This document shows, one piece after another, positions 41,226 to 49,986 of a stretch of 64,000 bases of DNA. Numbering within the stretch: the stretch's first letter is position 1; every line of letters starts with the position of its first letter. The position numbers were made by a program, and so were the translations under genes. The notes under the pieces were generated by a model. It saw only the letters and a list, made by a program, of their open reading frames with translations. It was not told where the DNA came from and did no database searches. The stretch comes from Parapedobacter flavus (GTDB taxonomy: Bacteria > Bacteroidota > Bacteroidia > Sphingobacteriales > Sphingobacteriaceae), in contig NZ_JAYKZZ010000001.1 in NCBI RefSeq assembly GCF_035818675.1, positions 62,001-126,000 on the forward strand, written 5' to 3'.

Positions 41226-42362
41226 ATGAAACTATTTGATGTTTACGCCATTAACCCCGTAGAAATTGAGCGTGGGGAAGGTTCGGTTGTATGGGATAGC
41301 CACGGCAACGAGTATCTGGATATGTATGGAGGTCACGCGGTTATTTCCATTGGTCACACGCACCCACATTACGTCAAACGGATTACAGACCAACTGCATA
41401 AAATAGGGTTTTATTCCAATTCCGTTGAAATCCCCGGGCAAACACAGTTGGCCGAATTACTGGGCAATGTTTCCGGAAAAGCCGGTTTTCAGTTGTTTTT
41501 GTGCAACTCGGGAGCGGAAGCCAATGAAAATGCATTGAAATTGGCGTCATTCTACAATAACCGGAAGAAGATTATCGCCTTTACAGGCGCATTCCATGGT
41601 CGCACTTCATTGGCGGTGGCCGCCACCCATAATGCTAAAATTGTGGCTCCTGTCAACGAGACCGATCACGTGATATTCTTGCCCTTCAACGATACGGAAG
41701 CACTGGAGGCAGCTTTTGCGTCGTATGGGAATGAGATTTCATCGGTCATCGTAGAGGGAATTCAGGGCGTGGGTGGCATCAAAACAGCTTCCTATGAATT
41801 TCTGAAGCAAATCCGGGACCTTACGTCACAATATGATTCGATCTTCATTGCCGATTCAGTGCAATGTGGGTATGGTCGTTCAGGTTCTTTTTATTCGCAC
41901 GACGTAGCGGGGGTAGAAGCGGATATTTACAGCATGGCAAAGGGTATGGGTAATGGGTTTCCGATTGGCGGTATCGCCATTTCTCCCAAGATTAAGCCCT
42001 GGATAGGAATGTTGGGTACCACGTTTGGCGGAAATCACCTGGCTTGTGCGGCAGCATTGGCCGTACTGGAGGTAATCGAGAAAGATAACCTCATTGAAAA
42101 TGCGGCTAACGTGGGTACGTACTTAATCGACGAATTGCGAAAAATGGATAAAATCTCTGAGGTGAGGGGAAAAGGTTTGATGATCGGTATCGATCTACCA
42201 GAGGAACTATCTTCGGTAAAGAAGAATTTGTTGCTCAAAAACCGTATCTTCACAGGGGAGGCCAAGCCAAACGTTATCCGGTTGCTTCCGGCGCTGAATT
42301 TGACGAAGGCGCATGCAGATCGCTTTCTTGAAGCACTCAACGGGCGACTGAAAACAGATTAG
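41226..42362 (+). CDS. argD: Acetylornithine/succinylornithine aminotransferase
   Basis: PLP enzyme forming N-acyl-ornithine from N-acyl-glutamate semialdehyde. 378 residues from ATG 41226 (MKLFDVYAINPVEIERGEGS); the frame is open to ATG 41160, whose extra 22 residues are untypical and would begin almost at the promoter. LFLCNSGAEANENALKLA, GAFHGRTSLA, ADSVQCGYGRSG and the Schiff-base Lys in YSMAKGMGNGFPIGG are intact. First gene of the arginine group. Confidence 0.92.
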   Translation: MKLFDVYAINPVEIERGEGSVVWDSHGNEYLDMYGGHAVISIGHTHPHYVKRITDQLHKIGFYSNSVEIPGQTQLAELLGNVSGKAGFQLFLCNSGAEANENALKLASFYNNRKKIIAFTGAFHGRTSLAVAATHNAKIVAPVNETDHVIFLPFNDTEALEAAFASYGNEISSVIVEGIQGVGGIKTASYEFLKQIRDLTSQYDSIFIADSVQCGYGRSGSFYSHDVAGVEADIYSMAKGMGNGFPIGGIAISPKIKPWIGMLGTTFGGNHLACAAALAVLEVIEKDNLIENAANVGTYLIDELRKMDKISEVRGKGLMIGIDLPEELSSVKKNLLLKNRIFTGEAKPNVIRLLPALNLTKAHADRFLEALNGRLKTD

Positions 42363-42407
42363 AATTTAGGTTTAACTGCCAATGGGCAGACGATTTTAGA
42401 TGGACGA

Positions 42408-43370
42408 ATGAAACAGTTTTTTTCGGTTGCGGATGTAGACAACTTACCGGGAATTGTAGATGAGGCATTAAGGTTGAAGGGCAATCCGTTTGCTTTTGAT
42501 CAGTTGGGCAAACGGAAAACGCTGGGATTGGTTTTCCTAAACCCTAGCTTGCGGACGCGCCTGAGTACGCAGAAGGCTGCCATGCAGCTGGGTATGGACG
42601 TAATGGTGATGAACATGGATAAGGATGGGTGGGCACTAGAGACACGCGATGGCGTGGCCATGAATGGCACCACCGTTGAGCATATCCGTGAGGCGGCGGC
42701 TGTGATGGGCCAATATTGCGATGTACTGGGTATCCGGTCGTTTCCGAAGCTGGTCGACCGCGAGGCGGATTACAGCGAGGATTTATTCCGGAAGTTTTCC
42801 CGCTACTGCGGTGTTCCCGTCATCAGTTTAGAAAGTGCGACACGCCACCCGTTGCAGAGCCTGGCGGATTTGATTACTATACATGAACATTGGCGGGGGG
42901 CGAATAGGCCCAAGGTAGTATTGGCATGGGCTCCTCACGTGAAAGCATTGCCACAGGCCGTTCCTAACTCGTTTTCGGAATGGATGTGCCGCGCACAGAA
43001 AGAGGGTATGGTTGATTTTACCGTAGCTCATCCTGCGGGGTATACGCTGTCTGATGCGTTTACCCAAGGGGCAACGGTGACAAATTCATTGGATGAGGCA
43101 TTGATAGGTGTGGACTTTGTGTACGTGAAAAACTGGTCGTCTTACGATGATTACGGCCAGATGCCACCCGTAAAGGAGCAATGGATGCTGGATAACAGTA
43201 AATTGGCAGTTTCCAACCAAGCCAAGGTGATGCATTGTTTGCCTGTTCGCCGTGACTTGGAGTTGGCGAGTGAGGTACTGGATGGCCCGCAGTCGCTGGT
43301 GATCCAGGAAGCGGGCAACCGCGTATGGGCGGCGCAGGCGGTGCTGAAACGCATGATCGACGGACATTAA
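42408..43370 (+). CDS. N-acyl-ornithine carbamoyltransferase (ArgF'-type), probably succinyl-specific
   Basis: 320 residues. Carbamoyl-phosphate loop NPSLRTRLSTQ and ligand motif HCLPVRR are present, but the length and sequence are of the AOTCase/SOTCase group and not ornithine transcarbamylase. Residue 90, recalled as the specificity residue (Glu92 in the Xanthomonas acetyl enzyme, Pro90 in the Bacteroides fragilis succinyl enzyme), is Val here (NGTTVEHI). As I recall, a non-Glu residue favours N-succinyl-ornithine. Next to argD and argB, it acts in arginine biosynthesis. Confidence 0.92.
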   Translation: MKQFFSVADVDNLPGIVDEALRLKGNPFAFDQLGKRKTLGLVFLNPSLRTRLSTQKAAMQLGMDVMVMNMDKDGWALETRDGVAMNGTTVEHIREAAAVMGQYCDVLGIRSFPKLVDREADYSEDLFRKFSRYCGVPVISLESATRHPLQSLADLITIHEHWRGANRPKVVLAWAPHVKALPQAVPNSFSEWMCRAQKEGMVDFTVAHPAGYTLSDAFTQGATVTNSLDEALIGVDFVYVKNWSSYDDYGQMPPVKEQWMLDNSKLAVSNQAKVMHCLPVRRDLELASEVLDGPQSLVIQEAGNRVWAAQAVLKRMIDGH

Positions 43371-43400
43371 ATTGATAAAATTGCTATTACAGATAGACAT

Positions 43401-44195
43401 ATGGCGGCAGATAAGCTGTGGGTAATCAAAATAGGTGGTAATATTATTGACCACCCCGAAGGAATAAGTCGGTTTCTGGATCGATTTGCCAGCCTTCGCG
43501 GCCATAAGGTGTTGGTACATGGAGGAGGAAAGATCGCTACACGAATGGCCGCCGATCTGGGTATCGAAGCCACACTTGTGGCGGGGCGGCGTATCACTGA
43601 CGAGGCGATGCTGCGTGTTGTCACCATGGTTTATGCCGGTTTGACTAATAAGGAGGTCGTGGCGGGACTACAGGCAAGAAGGTGTAACGCGCTTGGCTTA
43701 AGCGGTGCCGATGGCAATAGCATTAAAGCCGTGAAGCGCCCGGTCAAAGAAGTCGACTATGGGTTTGTGGGAGATATTTTTCCAGCCTCGGTTGATGACC
43801 AGGCCATCATCGCATTGATGGAAGCTGGTTTTGTACCGGTGTTTTCGGCAATTACCCACGATGGGCAGGGGCAATTGCTCAATACCAATGCGGATACCAT
43901 TGCATCGGCGCTGGCCATCGCATTATCATCGCGGTACGATACCTCGTTGGTATATTGTTTTGAGAAGCGAGGGGTGTTGCAGGATGTGCATAACGAGGAT
44001 TCGGTGATACCGGAGATAAAGGCTGCAGAATTTGAGGGATTGCAAGCGTCCGGCATCGTTGCTGACGGCATGGTGCCCAAACTGCATAACGCTTTTGACG
44101 CCATAGCAAAAGGGGTGCATGAAGTATGCATTGGCCACGCAGATGACCTTCATTTGCTGCACGAACAACGATTCGGCACGCGGATGGTTAGGTGA
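43401..44195 (+). CDS. argB: N-acetylglutamate kinase
   Basis: Phosphorylates N-acyl-L-glutamate. 264 residues, amino-acid-kinase fold: VIKIGGNIIDHP, VLVHGGGKIATRMAADLG, and LSGADGNSIKAVKR. In this operon the substrate may be the succinyl form, as for the neighbouring transcarbamylase (inference). 30 nt after the transcarbamylase. Confidence 0.95.
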   Translation: MAADKLWVIKIGGNIIDHPEGISRFLDRFASLRGHKVLVHGGGKIATRMAADLGIEATLVAGRRITDEAMLRVVTMVYAGLTNKEVVAGLQARRCNALGLSGADGNSIKAVKRPVKEVDYGFVGDIFPASVDDQAIIALMEAGFVPVFSAITHDGQGQLLNTNADTIASALAIALSSRYDTSLVYCFEKRGVLQDVHNEDSVIPEIKAAEFEGLQASGIVADGMVPKLHNAFDAIAKGVHEVCIGHADDLHLLHEQRFGTRMVR

Positions 44196-44198
44196 TTT

Positions 44199-44241
44199 TA
44201 GACGATAGACACTAGACAACAGACACTAGATATTTAGACAA
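44199..44241. repeat. AGACACTAGA phrase repeat between argB and proC
   Basis: AGACACTAGA occurs exactly at 44207-44216 and 44221-44230, flanked by partial AGAC copies, and fills nearly the whole 47-nt spacer before proC. Confidence 0.78.
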
Positions 44242-44242
44242 T

Positions 44243-45046
44243 ATGAGCAAAATAACAATCATCGGAAGCGGTAACATTGGTCTATCATTGGCCAAGGGAC
44301 TGGTGAAAAAGGCTTATTGCCCGGCGGAAGACATCACCTTGACGAGGCGTAACCTCAAGTTGCTGAGCGACGAGGCTGCGAAAGGATTCAACGTGAGCGA
44401 TAACAATAAAGTGGCTATCTATGATGCCAGCGTTATTATACTTGCTGTTTTGCCACAGCAGCTTAAGACGGTGCTCGAAGAGATTGCTCCAGCCATCTCA
44501 CCGGAAAAACAGCTGGTTGTGTCGGTCATATCGGGCGTTACTTGTGCAGACGTACGCAATAAGCTGGGTAACAATGTGCAGGTTATCCGCGCAATGCCCA
44601 ATACCGCCATCGCTATCGGGCAGTCGATGACATGTATCGCATCCGATAATGCGTCCGACGAACAGTTGGAACGGGTTACCAAGCTGTTTGAGACGGTCGG
44701 CGCGGTCGTTACGATCAACGAAGACCTTATGACATCTGCAACTGCACTCTGTGCATGTGGAATCGCTTTTTTTCTACGCAGCATCCGGGCAGCATCGCAG
44801 GGAGGAGTAGAAATCGGCTTCCACGCACATGACGCCCTGAAAATGGCGGTGCAAACCGCTAAGGGTGCTGCCGACCTACTCTTGCAAACACAAAGCCATC
44901 CCGAAGGAGAAATTGACAAAGTGACCTCGCCCAAGGGCTGTACGATCGCCGGATTGAATGAGATGGAACACAATGGATTCAGCTCAGCATTTATCAAAGG
45001 GATTAAGCTGTCTGCGCGTAAAGCGGGAGGACTTTATAATGATTGA
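44243..45046 (+). CDS. proC: Pyrroline-5-carboxylate reductase
   Basis: Last step of proline synthesis. 267 residues: Rossmann start ITIIGSGNIGLSLAKGL, VIRAMPNTAIAIGQSMT, and the C-terminal TSPKGCTIAGLNEMEHNGFSSAFI. It lies inside the arginine operon and overlaps argE by 8 nt. Confidence 0.95.
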   Translation: MSKITIIGSGNIGLSLAKGLVKKAYCPAEDITLTRRNLKLLSDEAAKGFNVSDNNKVAIYDASVIILAVLPQQLKTVLEEIAPAISPEKQLVVSVISGVTCADVRNKLGNNVQVIRAMPNTAIAIGQSMTCIASDNASDEQLERVTKLFETVGAVVTINEDLMTSATALCACGIAFFLRSIRAASQGGVEIGFHAHDALKMAVQTAKGAADLLLQTQSHPEGEIDKVTSPKGCTIAGLNEMEHNGFSSAFIKGIKLSARKAGGLYND

Positions 45047-46103
45047 GAAACTAACACAAGATAGTACCAATCTACTGCGTGATCTAATCCGTATCCCCTC
45101 ATTTAGCAAGGAGGAAAATCAAACCGCGGATACGATCGAACGGTTTCTGCAACAACGGGGGGTACGTACGTTTCGGAAGATGAACAACGTGTGGGCATAC
45201 AACAAGTATTTTGACGCCAATAAGCCCACCATCCTGCTCAATTCGCATCACGACACGGTGAAACCCAATACAGGATACACCCGTAATCCCTTTTCACCCG
45301 ATATGACCGATGGTAAACTATACGGTTTGGGCAGTAATGATGCGGGTGGATGCTTGGTGTCTTTACTTGCTACGTTCTTGTATTTTTATGCCCAAGCGGA
45401 GCTCCGCTACAACTTCTGCATCGCAGCCACCGCGGAGGAGGAGATTTCAGGTACAAACGGATTGGAATTGGTCATCCCAGACCTGGGTCCGTTGGACTTT
45501 GCCATCGTGGGTGAGCCTACGTTGATGCAACTGGCAGTAGCCGAACGTGGACTGATGGTACTTGATTGTACTGCCCATGGAAAGGCCGGTCACGCTGCTC
45601 GCGAGGAGGGAGACAATGCCATATATAAGGCGCTAAAGGATATCGAATGGTTTACCAGCTATCGTTTTCCCAAAGAGTCTGACGAGTTTGGTACCATCAA
45701 GATGAGTGTCACCGTCATCCATTCCGGCTCTCAACATAACGTGGTGCCTGCCACATGCGAGTTCGTTGTGGATATCCGCGTAACGGATGCGTACCGTAAC
45801 GAGGAAGTACTGGCTATCATCCGTGAGCACGTAAGCTGCGAGGTGCGGCCTCGTTCTGTGCGGCTCAAACCGTCATCGATACCGAAGGATCATCCTGTGG
45901 TACAGGCGGGACTGGCGCTGGGTCGCACTACATACGGTTCGCCCACCACCAGTGACCAAGCGCTGCTGGATATCCCATCGCTGAAACTCGGCCCGGGCGA
46001 TTCCGCTCGCTCCCATATGGCAGACGAGTTTATCCACCTTGAAGAAATAGGTGAGGGCATCGATTTGTATATCAGTATACTTGACCGCGTGGTGACGGGC
46101 TGA
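45039..46103 (+). CDS. argE: M20-family acetylornithine deacetylase
   Basis: 354 residues from ATG 45039, which has GGGAGG 8 nt before it and overlaps the proC stop by 8 nt. The frame runs further upstream inside proC but lacks a good start. Metal ligands: NSHHDTVKP, GSNDAGG, AEEEISG. A deacylase releasing ornithine; acetyl or succinyl substrate not decided by sequence. Confidence 0.9.
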   Translation: MIEKLTQDSTNLLRDLIRIPSFSKEENQTADTIERFLQQRGVRTFRKMNNVWAYNKYFDANKPTILLNSHHDTVKPNTGYTRNPFSPDMTDGKLYGLGSNDAGGCLVSLLATFLYFYAQAELRYNFCIAATAEEEISGTNGLELVIPDLGPLDFAIVGEPTLMQLAVAERGLMVLDCTAHGKAGHAAREEGDNAIYKALKDIEWFTSYRFPKESDEFGTIKMSVTVIHSGSQHNVVPATCEFVVDIRVTDAYRNEEVLAIIREHVSCEVRPRSVRLKPSSIPKDHPVVQAGLALGRTTYGSPTTSDQALLDIPSLKLGPGDSARSHMADEFIHLEEIGEGIDLYISILDRVVTG

Positions 46104-46192
46104 GGTAATCAGGATATTTTTTTCATGTGAGTGTAAGGGTAAACGACCCGACGGTTGTCTTGATTGAAATTAAGCACAATAACGTAATAATC

Positions 46193-46627
46193 ATGAAAAA
46201 AGTAATCTATTCAGTAGTTAGTGTCGCCGTCATGTTGATGGCATTTACGGCGTGTGATAAGGAAAGTGTAATCGCTGCCGATGGCCTTCCGAAGGATGCT
46301 CAGCTCTTTATTTCCCAACACTTTCCAGATCATGACATCATCCAAGTAGTGAAAGAACGGGATGACCTGAAGACCTCTTATGATGTTTACCTCAGCGATG
46401 GGTTCAACTTGGACTTCGACAAAAAGGGAAATATCATTAGCGTGGAGGGAGCCAGTAAGTTGCCCGATAGCGTGGTGCCCGAAAAGATACTGGCGTATGT
46501 ACAAGCAAATTATCCCGATTATTTTATCCGTGATTGGGAGTTGGACGACCGTGGACAGGAAGTTACGCTTTCCAATGGTATGGACCTGAAATTTGACAAA
46601 GACGGTAATTTTTTGCGGATTGACTAA
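46193..46627 (+). CDS. PepSY-like/BLIP-like lipoprotein
   Basis: 144 residues from ATG 46193. VVSVAVMLMAFTAC is a lipoprotein signal. Two repeats of a small beta-hairpin unit follow: YDVYLSDGFNLDFDKKGNIISVEG and QEVTLSNGMDLKFDKDGNFLRID, as in PepSY-like, beta-lactamase-inhibitor-like (DUF2874-type) proteins of Bacteroidota. Cellular role unknown. Upstream codons in frame to 46127 are not typical. Confidence 0.85.
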   Translation: MKKVIYSVVSVAVMLMAFTACDKESVIAADGLPKDAQLFISQHFPDHDIIQVVKERDDLKTSYDVYLSDGFNLDFDKKGNIISVEGASKLPDSVVPEKILAYVQANYPDYFIRDWELDDRGQEVTLSNGMDLKFDKDGNFLRID

Positions 46628-46692
46628 TGGTTAAGGGCAGCATCGCGTAACTTTTTTTGCCCACTTGCGTCAAAGTAAGAAAACACTTCATT

Positions 46693-47013
46693 ATGCTTGT
46701 TACAACGACGCCTCAAGTGGAAGGACAAAAGATTGTCAAATACATTGGTTTGGTCAGCGGCGAAACCATTATCGGAGCTAATTTTTTCAAGGATTTTTTT
46801 GCTGGGATACGCGACATCGTAGGTGGCCGGTCCGGGTCCTACGAAAAGGTGTTGCGCGAAGCTAAAGAAACGGCCGTTTTCGAAATGCAACAGTATGCGG
46901 CGTCGATGGGAGCGAACGCTATAGTAGGTGTGGACCTCGATTACGAGACCTTGGGCAGTGGTGGCAGCATGCTGATGGTAACAGCTAGCGGCACTGCTGT
47001 GGTGTTGGAATAA
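46693..47013 (+). CDS. YbjQ-family (DUF74/heavy-metal-binding) protein
   Basis: 106 residues from ATG 46693. IVKYIGLVSGETIIGANFFKDFFAGIRDIVGGRSGSYEKVL and the later AASMGANAIVGVDLDYE are hallmarks of YbjQ proteins, which form pentamers. Function undefined. It stands 65 nt after the PepSY-like gene and is followed by a convergent hairpin. Confidence 0.93.
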   Translation: MLVTTTPQVEGQKIVKYIGLVSGETIIGANFFKDFFAGIRDIVGGRSGSYEKVLREAKETAVFEMQQYAASMGANAIVGVDLDYETLGSGGSMLMVTASGTAVVLE

Positions 47014-47036
47014 CAGATATACTTTGGCGATTATAA

Positions 47037-47074
47037 TTCGTGGAGATGTTTCTTTTTTGGAACATCTCCACGAA
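47037..47074. terminator. 14-bp hairpin between convergent genes
   Basis: TTCGTGGAGATGTT (47037-47050) and its exact complement AACATCTCCACGAA (47061-47074), loop of 10 nt containing six T. No T-run follows on either strand. It lies between the YbjQ stop and the glycosidase stop, so it may end or stabilise both convergent transcripts. Unusual as an intrinsic terminator. Confidence 0.6.
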
Positions 47075-47094
47075 CCATGTCAAAGGCAAGTGCC

Positions 47095-48390
47095 TTAACG
47101 CTTAGTTACCTGAAACGGAATGTTGACCGTCGCGGCAAAGCCGGTGTTATCCAGTACATACACGTACAACCGGTAATTTCCTGGCTTATTCACGGTGGTT
47201 TCTAACCGGTTTTCTTCTGTAAACATGGGTTGTCCGTATCGGTCAGGGCGCGGTTCGTACGACCCGCCGAAACCTAAGACAGTGGCTTCCTCTAGAATTT
47301 CCCATACATAGGAGAGGCTGTCCTGCTCGCGGTCCGACACTAATACTTGGGCCGCGATGGGTATACTTGCGCCTACCCGCACGTTATCCAATGCGGCTTC
47401 CCCATTGATCGTCATCGATTGGATTACTGGAGCAGTCTGCATCGGCTCCGTCCCAGACCATACCCGTTGCATGGCTTCCACTTGTGGGGTTTTCTCTCCG
47501 CGGAAGGGCAGCCCATCTACATCCTGCTCCAGGAACATACTAAACCAAGTGGGTGTGCGCTCTTCCTTTTGCCCCCATAAAAAGACGAACGAACCCAAAC
47601 AACGATCGTTGGCCAGGATATAGTCGTTGTACCGGTGCTCGTAGATAAGCCGTTTCTCCTCGCTAGTTTGCTCAATAGGTGCCCCCCACGCCGTTTCGGG
47701 TACTTCCCAAAACCCACTAGGCCCCCACTCAGTGACCATGAAGGCACCTTGATAATCGGAACGGTCTACCATTTCACCAATCTCCACGATCGAACCATAA
47801 CTATTGATGCCTACGAAATCCAGCGATGGCGCAAACCGGGCGATGGAGTCGAGTGCTGCCTGACTATGAGCCACCACGCTAATCACCGCATGCCGGTTAT
47901 CGATCGATTTGATCAGCTGGGCTAGTTCCTCCACAAACTGCCAAGCCGCACCGATATTCGCATTCCCCAAATCAATTTCGTTGCCAAGCGCCCACGCCAG
48001 TATCCGGGGTTCGTCGCGGTACGTTTCTACCAGCTCGCGCACGTGCTCGCGCACCTTGTTTTTATACGCGCTGTCAAAATAAGCAGCCGAATCTTTGGTC
48101 AGCCCAATCCCTTGCATGATGTACATGCCGTTTTGCTCGGCCAAGGCGACATCCTTGCGGATGGATTCGACGCTGCCGCTCCATGTGCGGAAGGCGTTGG
48201 CGCCCGACTGGCTGGCTATGTTAAGCGAATGTGTACCACCTACTCCTTTGATGTAGGTATGGGTACCGTCTACATACAATTGGAACTTACCGTCTTCCTT
48301 TACAACTGCCACGCCTTCCGTTGGTGCCTGCGCTATGGCCAGGCCATGCAGCAACATAACGAAGACAGCCCCTATTCCATACCTTTTCAT
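47095..48390 (-). CDS. Clan-A (GH2/GH5-like) TIM-barrel glycosidase, exported
   Basis: 431 residues. Signal peptide MKRYGIGAVFVMLLHGLAIAQ, then a TIM barrel beginning FQLYVDGTHTYIKGVGG. WALGNEIDLG carries the putative acid/base Glu and FMVTEWGPSG the nucleophile Glu. Residues about 335-431 form a beta-sandwich (PVIQSMTINGEAALDNVRVG). I cannot fix the family: GH2 TIM barrel or a related clan-A group such as GH158 are both possible. Third gene after susC-susD, 30 nt behind susD, so probably a surface or periplasmic glycan hydrolase of that locus. Confidence 0.82.
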   Translation of the reverse strand: MKRYGIGAVFVMLLHGLAIAQAPTEGVAVVKEDGKFQLYVDGTHTYIKGVGGTHSLNIASQSGANAFRTWSGSVESIRKDVALAEQNGMYIMQGIGLTKDSAAYFDSAYKNKVREHVRELVETYRDEPRILAWALGNEIDLGNANIGAAWQFVEELAQLIKSIDNRHAVISVVAHSQAALDSIARFAPSLDFVGINSYGSIVEIGEMVDRSDYQGAFMVTEWGPSGFWEVPETAWGAPIEQTSEEKRLIYEHRYNDYILANDRCLGSFVFLWGQKEERTPTWFSMFLEQDVDGLPFRGEKTPQVEAMQRVWSGTEPMQTAPVIQSMTINGEAALDNVRVGASIPIAAQVLVSDREQDSLSYVWEILEEATVLGFGGSYEPRPDRYGQPMFTEENRLETTVNKPGNYRLYVYVLDNTGFAATVNIPFQVTKR

Positions 48391-48420
48391 ACCGTTATTT
48401 TTTAATAGCTAAGCAGCTTG

Positions 48421-49974
48421 TTACCTGAAATTTGTGTTCGCATCGATCTGGGCTTGCGGAATGGGAACGTACTCGCTTTGTCCCGGTACGAACCGCGACC
48501 CAAACACCTCCTGGGCGCGGCCGGTACGAACCAGGTCATTAAACCGCTCGCCCCACCACTCGCATGCAAATTCGGCCCGGCGCTCATCGAGGATTTGTTC
48601 CAAGGTTACCCCTGTGATGGGGTTGAGCTTGGCGCGCTCGCGCACCAGCCTGAAGGGCTCATCGCCGTTCTGCCCTTTGCGCACTTTCGCTTCGGCATTC
48701 AGCAACAGTACATCGGCGTACCGCAAAATACGGACGTTGTTGTTTGCGCCGTACTCCATGCGCCCTTCGGTCATCTGCGACGACGGCAGGTAGGTTTTGC
48801 CATTGAAATATTTTATACCAAACGGATTGCCGTAAATCCGGTCGCCGCTTGGTGTGGTGGCATACGTGTCTTCGGTTTCGCCATACTCCAAGATGGTGGT
48901 TTTCAGTCGTACGCTATCGTTGCGGGCGGTCAGGAAATCTACGATATCTTGCGATGGCGGCACCCATCCTGCACCGGAGATGGCACTACCCCGCTGGTCG
49001 CCCGAGGGGCCCTGCCACCGGAAAAAGGTGCCCCAATCAATGCCGGGGCGCACGATGTCGCCCGTAGGCAGTCCGAAATCCGAATATTGCAACTCGAACA
49101 ATGATCCATCGTTCAGCTTGCCGGGTATCTTGAAGAGCTGGTAGAAATCGCCGTATAGGGAGAACTTGCCGCTATTGATAATGGCATCGGTTGCCTCCAG
49201 CACCGTGTCCCAATGGGGACTGGCGTTGTCGTTTCCCGCCAAGTCGGCCGCTGCCTTGGCTTTCAGCAGGAGTGCCGAATATTGAGTCACAGCCCCTTGG
49301 TGCTCGGCTTGGTTTGGTCGTACATCTTCTAGATCTGCTGCGCAGGCATTCATTTCATCGATAATGAACTGGCGCACTTCGGCGGCCGTGCTTTTGCCGA
49401 TGGTGGCCAGCCGCTGGATGTTGTCGCTATCCGTCAGAATAGGTACATCGCCAAACAGGCGGGTGGCCATCAGATGGGCATAAGCGCGTAAGAAACGCAC
49501 CTCGGCCTGGTAGCGTCTATTCAAAGCAGCCGTTTCAGTATCGCCGTCGGCAATCTGCTCGGCAAACAGACTCAGCTCCGTCAACGCACCATTGGCCGTG
49601 ATGGCTAGGCTGTAGTAGCTTATCCACGATTGGTTAATACCCCAATAGGATTGTACGGTTACATCGCGTTGGAAATTCTTGATGCTCATCAGTTCCGGGT
49701 TGTCATTCGCCGTAGGCGCCCCGCGTTGGTAGTCGTCTTCGCGTACGGCGCGTATCGACAGGTCGATCCAATGCACCAGACGGTCATCTGCAGCCGCTCG
49801 GTACACGCCCGAAACGGGTGCATACATCTGCGAAAGATCGGTATAATCAATACCCTGCGAAGGACGCTGGTTTTCCAAAGGTTTGTCTAAGAACTTTTCA
49901 CACCCGCTGGTGAGCAGGGCGAAGGATAGGCAGGTCCCTATCAATTTATAGCTAAACTTGTTCATGGCTTTCAT
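48421..49974 (-). CDS. SusD/RagB-family nutrient-binding outer membrane lipoprotein
   Basis: 517 residues. Lipoprotein signal with LLTSGC (Cys about 25), then FLDKPLENQRPSQGIDY. Helical TPR-like SusD core (LRAYAHLMATRLFGDVPILTDS, RYADVLLLNAEAKVRKG) and the C-terminal LDERRAEFACEWWGERFNDLVRTG are typical. It caps the SusC barrel and binds the glycan at the cell surface. ATG 49974, or 49965 for a shorter start. 12 nt after susC. Confidence 0.95.
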   Translation of the reverse strand: MKAMNKFSYKLIGTCLSFALLTSGCEKFLDKPLENQRPSQGIDYTDLSQMYAPVSGVYRAAADDRLVHWIDLSIRAVREDDYQRGAPTANDNPELMSIKNFQRDVTVQSYWGINQSWISYYSLAITANGALTELSLFAEQIADGDTETAALNRRYQAEVRFLRAYAHLMATRLFGDVPILTDSDNIQRLATIGKSTAAEVRQFIIDEMNACAADLEDVRPNQAEHQGAVTQYSALLLKAKAAADLAGNDNASPHWDTVLEATDAIINSGKFSLYGDFYQLFKIPGKLNDGSLFELQYSDFGLPTGDIVRPGIDWGTFFRWQGPSGDQRGSAISGAGWVPPSQDIVDFLTARNDSVRLKTTILEYGETEDTYATTPSGDRIYGNPFGIKYFNGKTYLPSSQMTEGRMEYGANNNVRILRYADVLLLNAEAKVRKGQNGDEPFRLVRERAKLNPITGVTLEQILDERRAEFACEWWGERFNDLVRTGRAQEVFGSRFVPGQSEYVPIPQAQIDANTNFR

Positions 49975-49986
49975 CAGTTATCAAAA

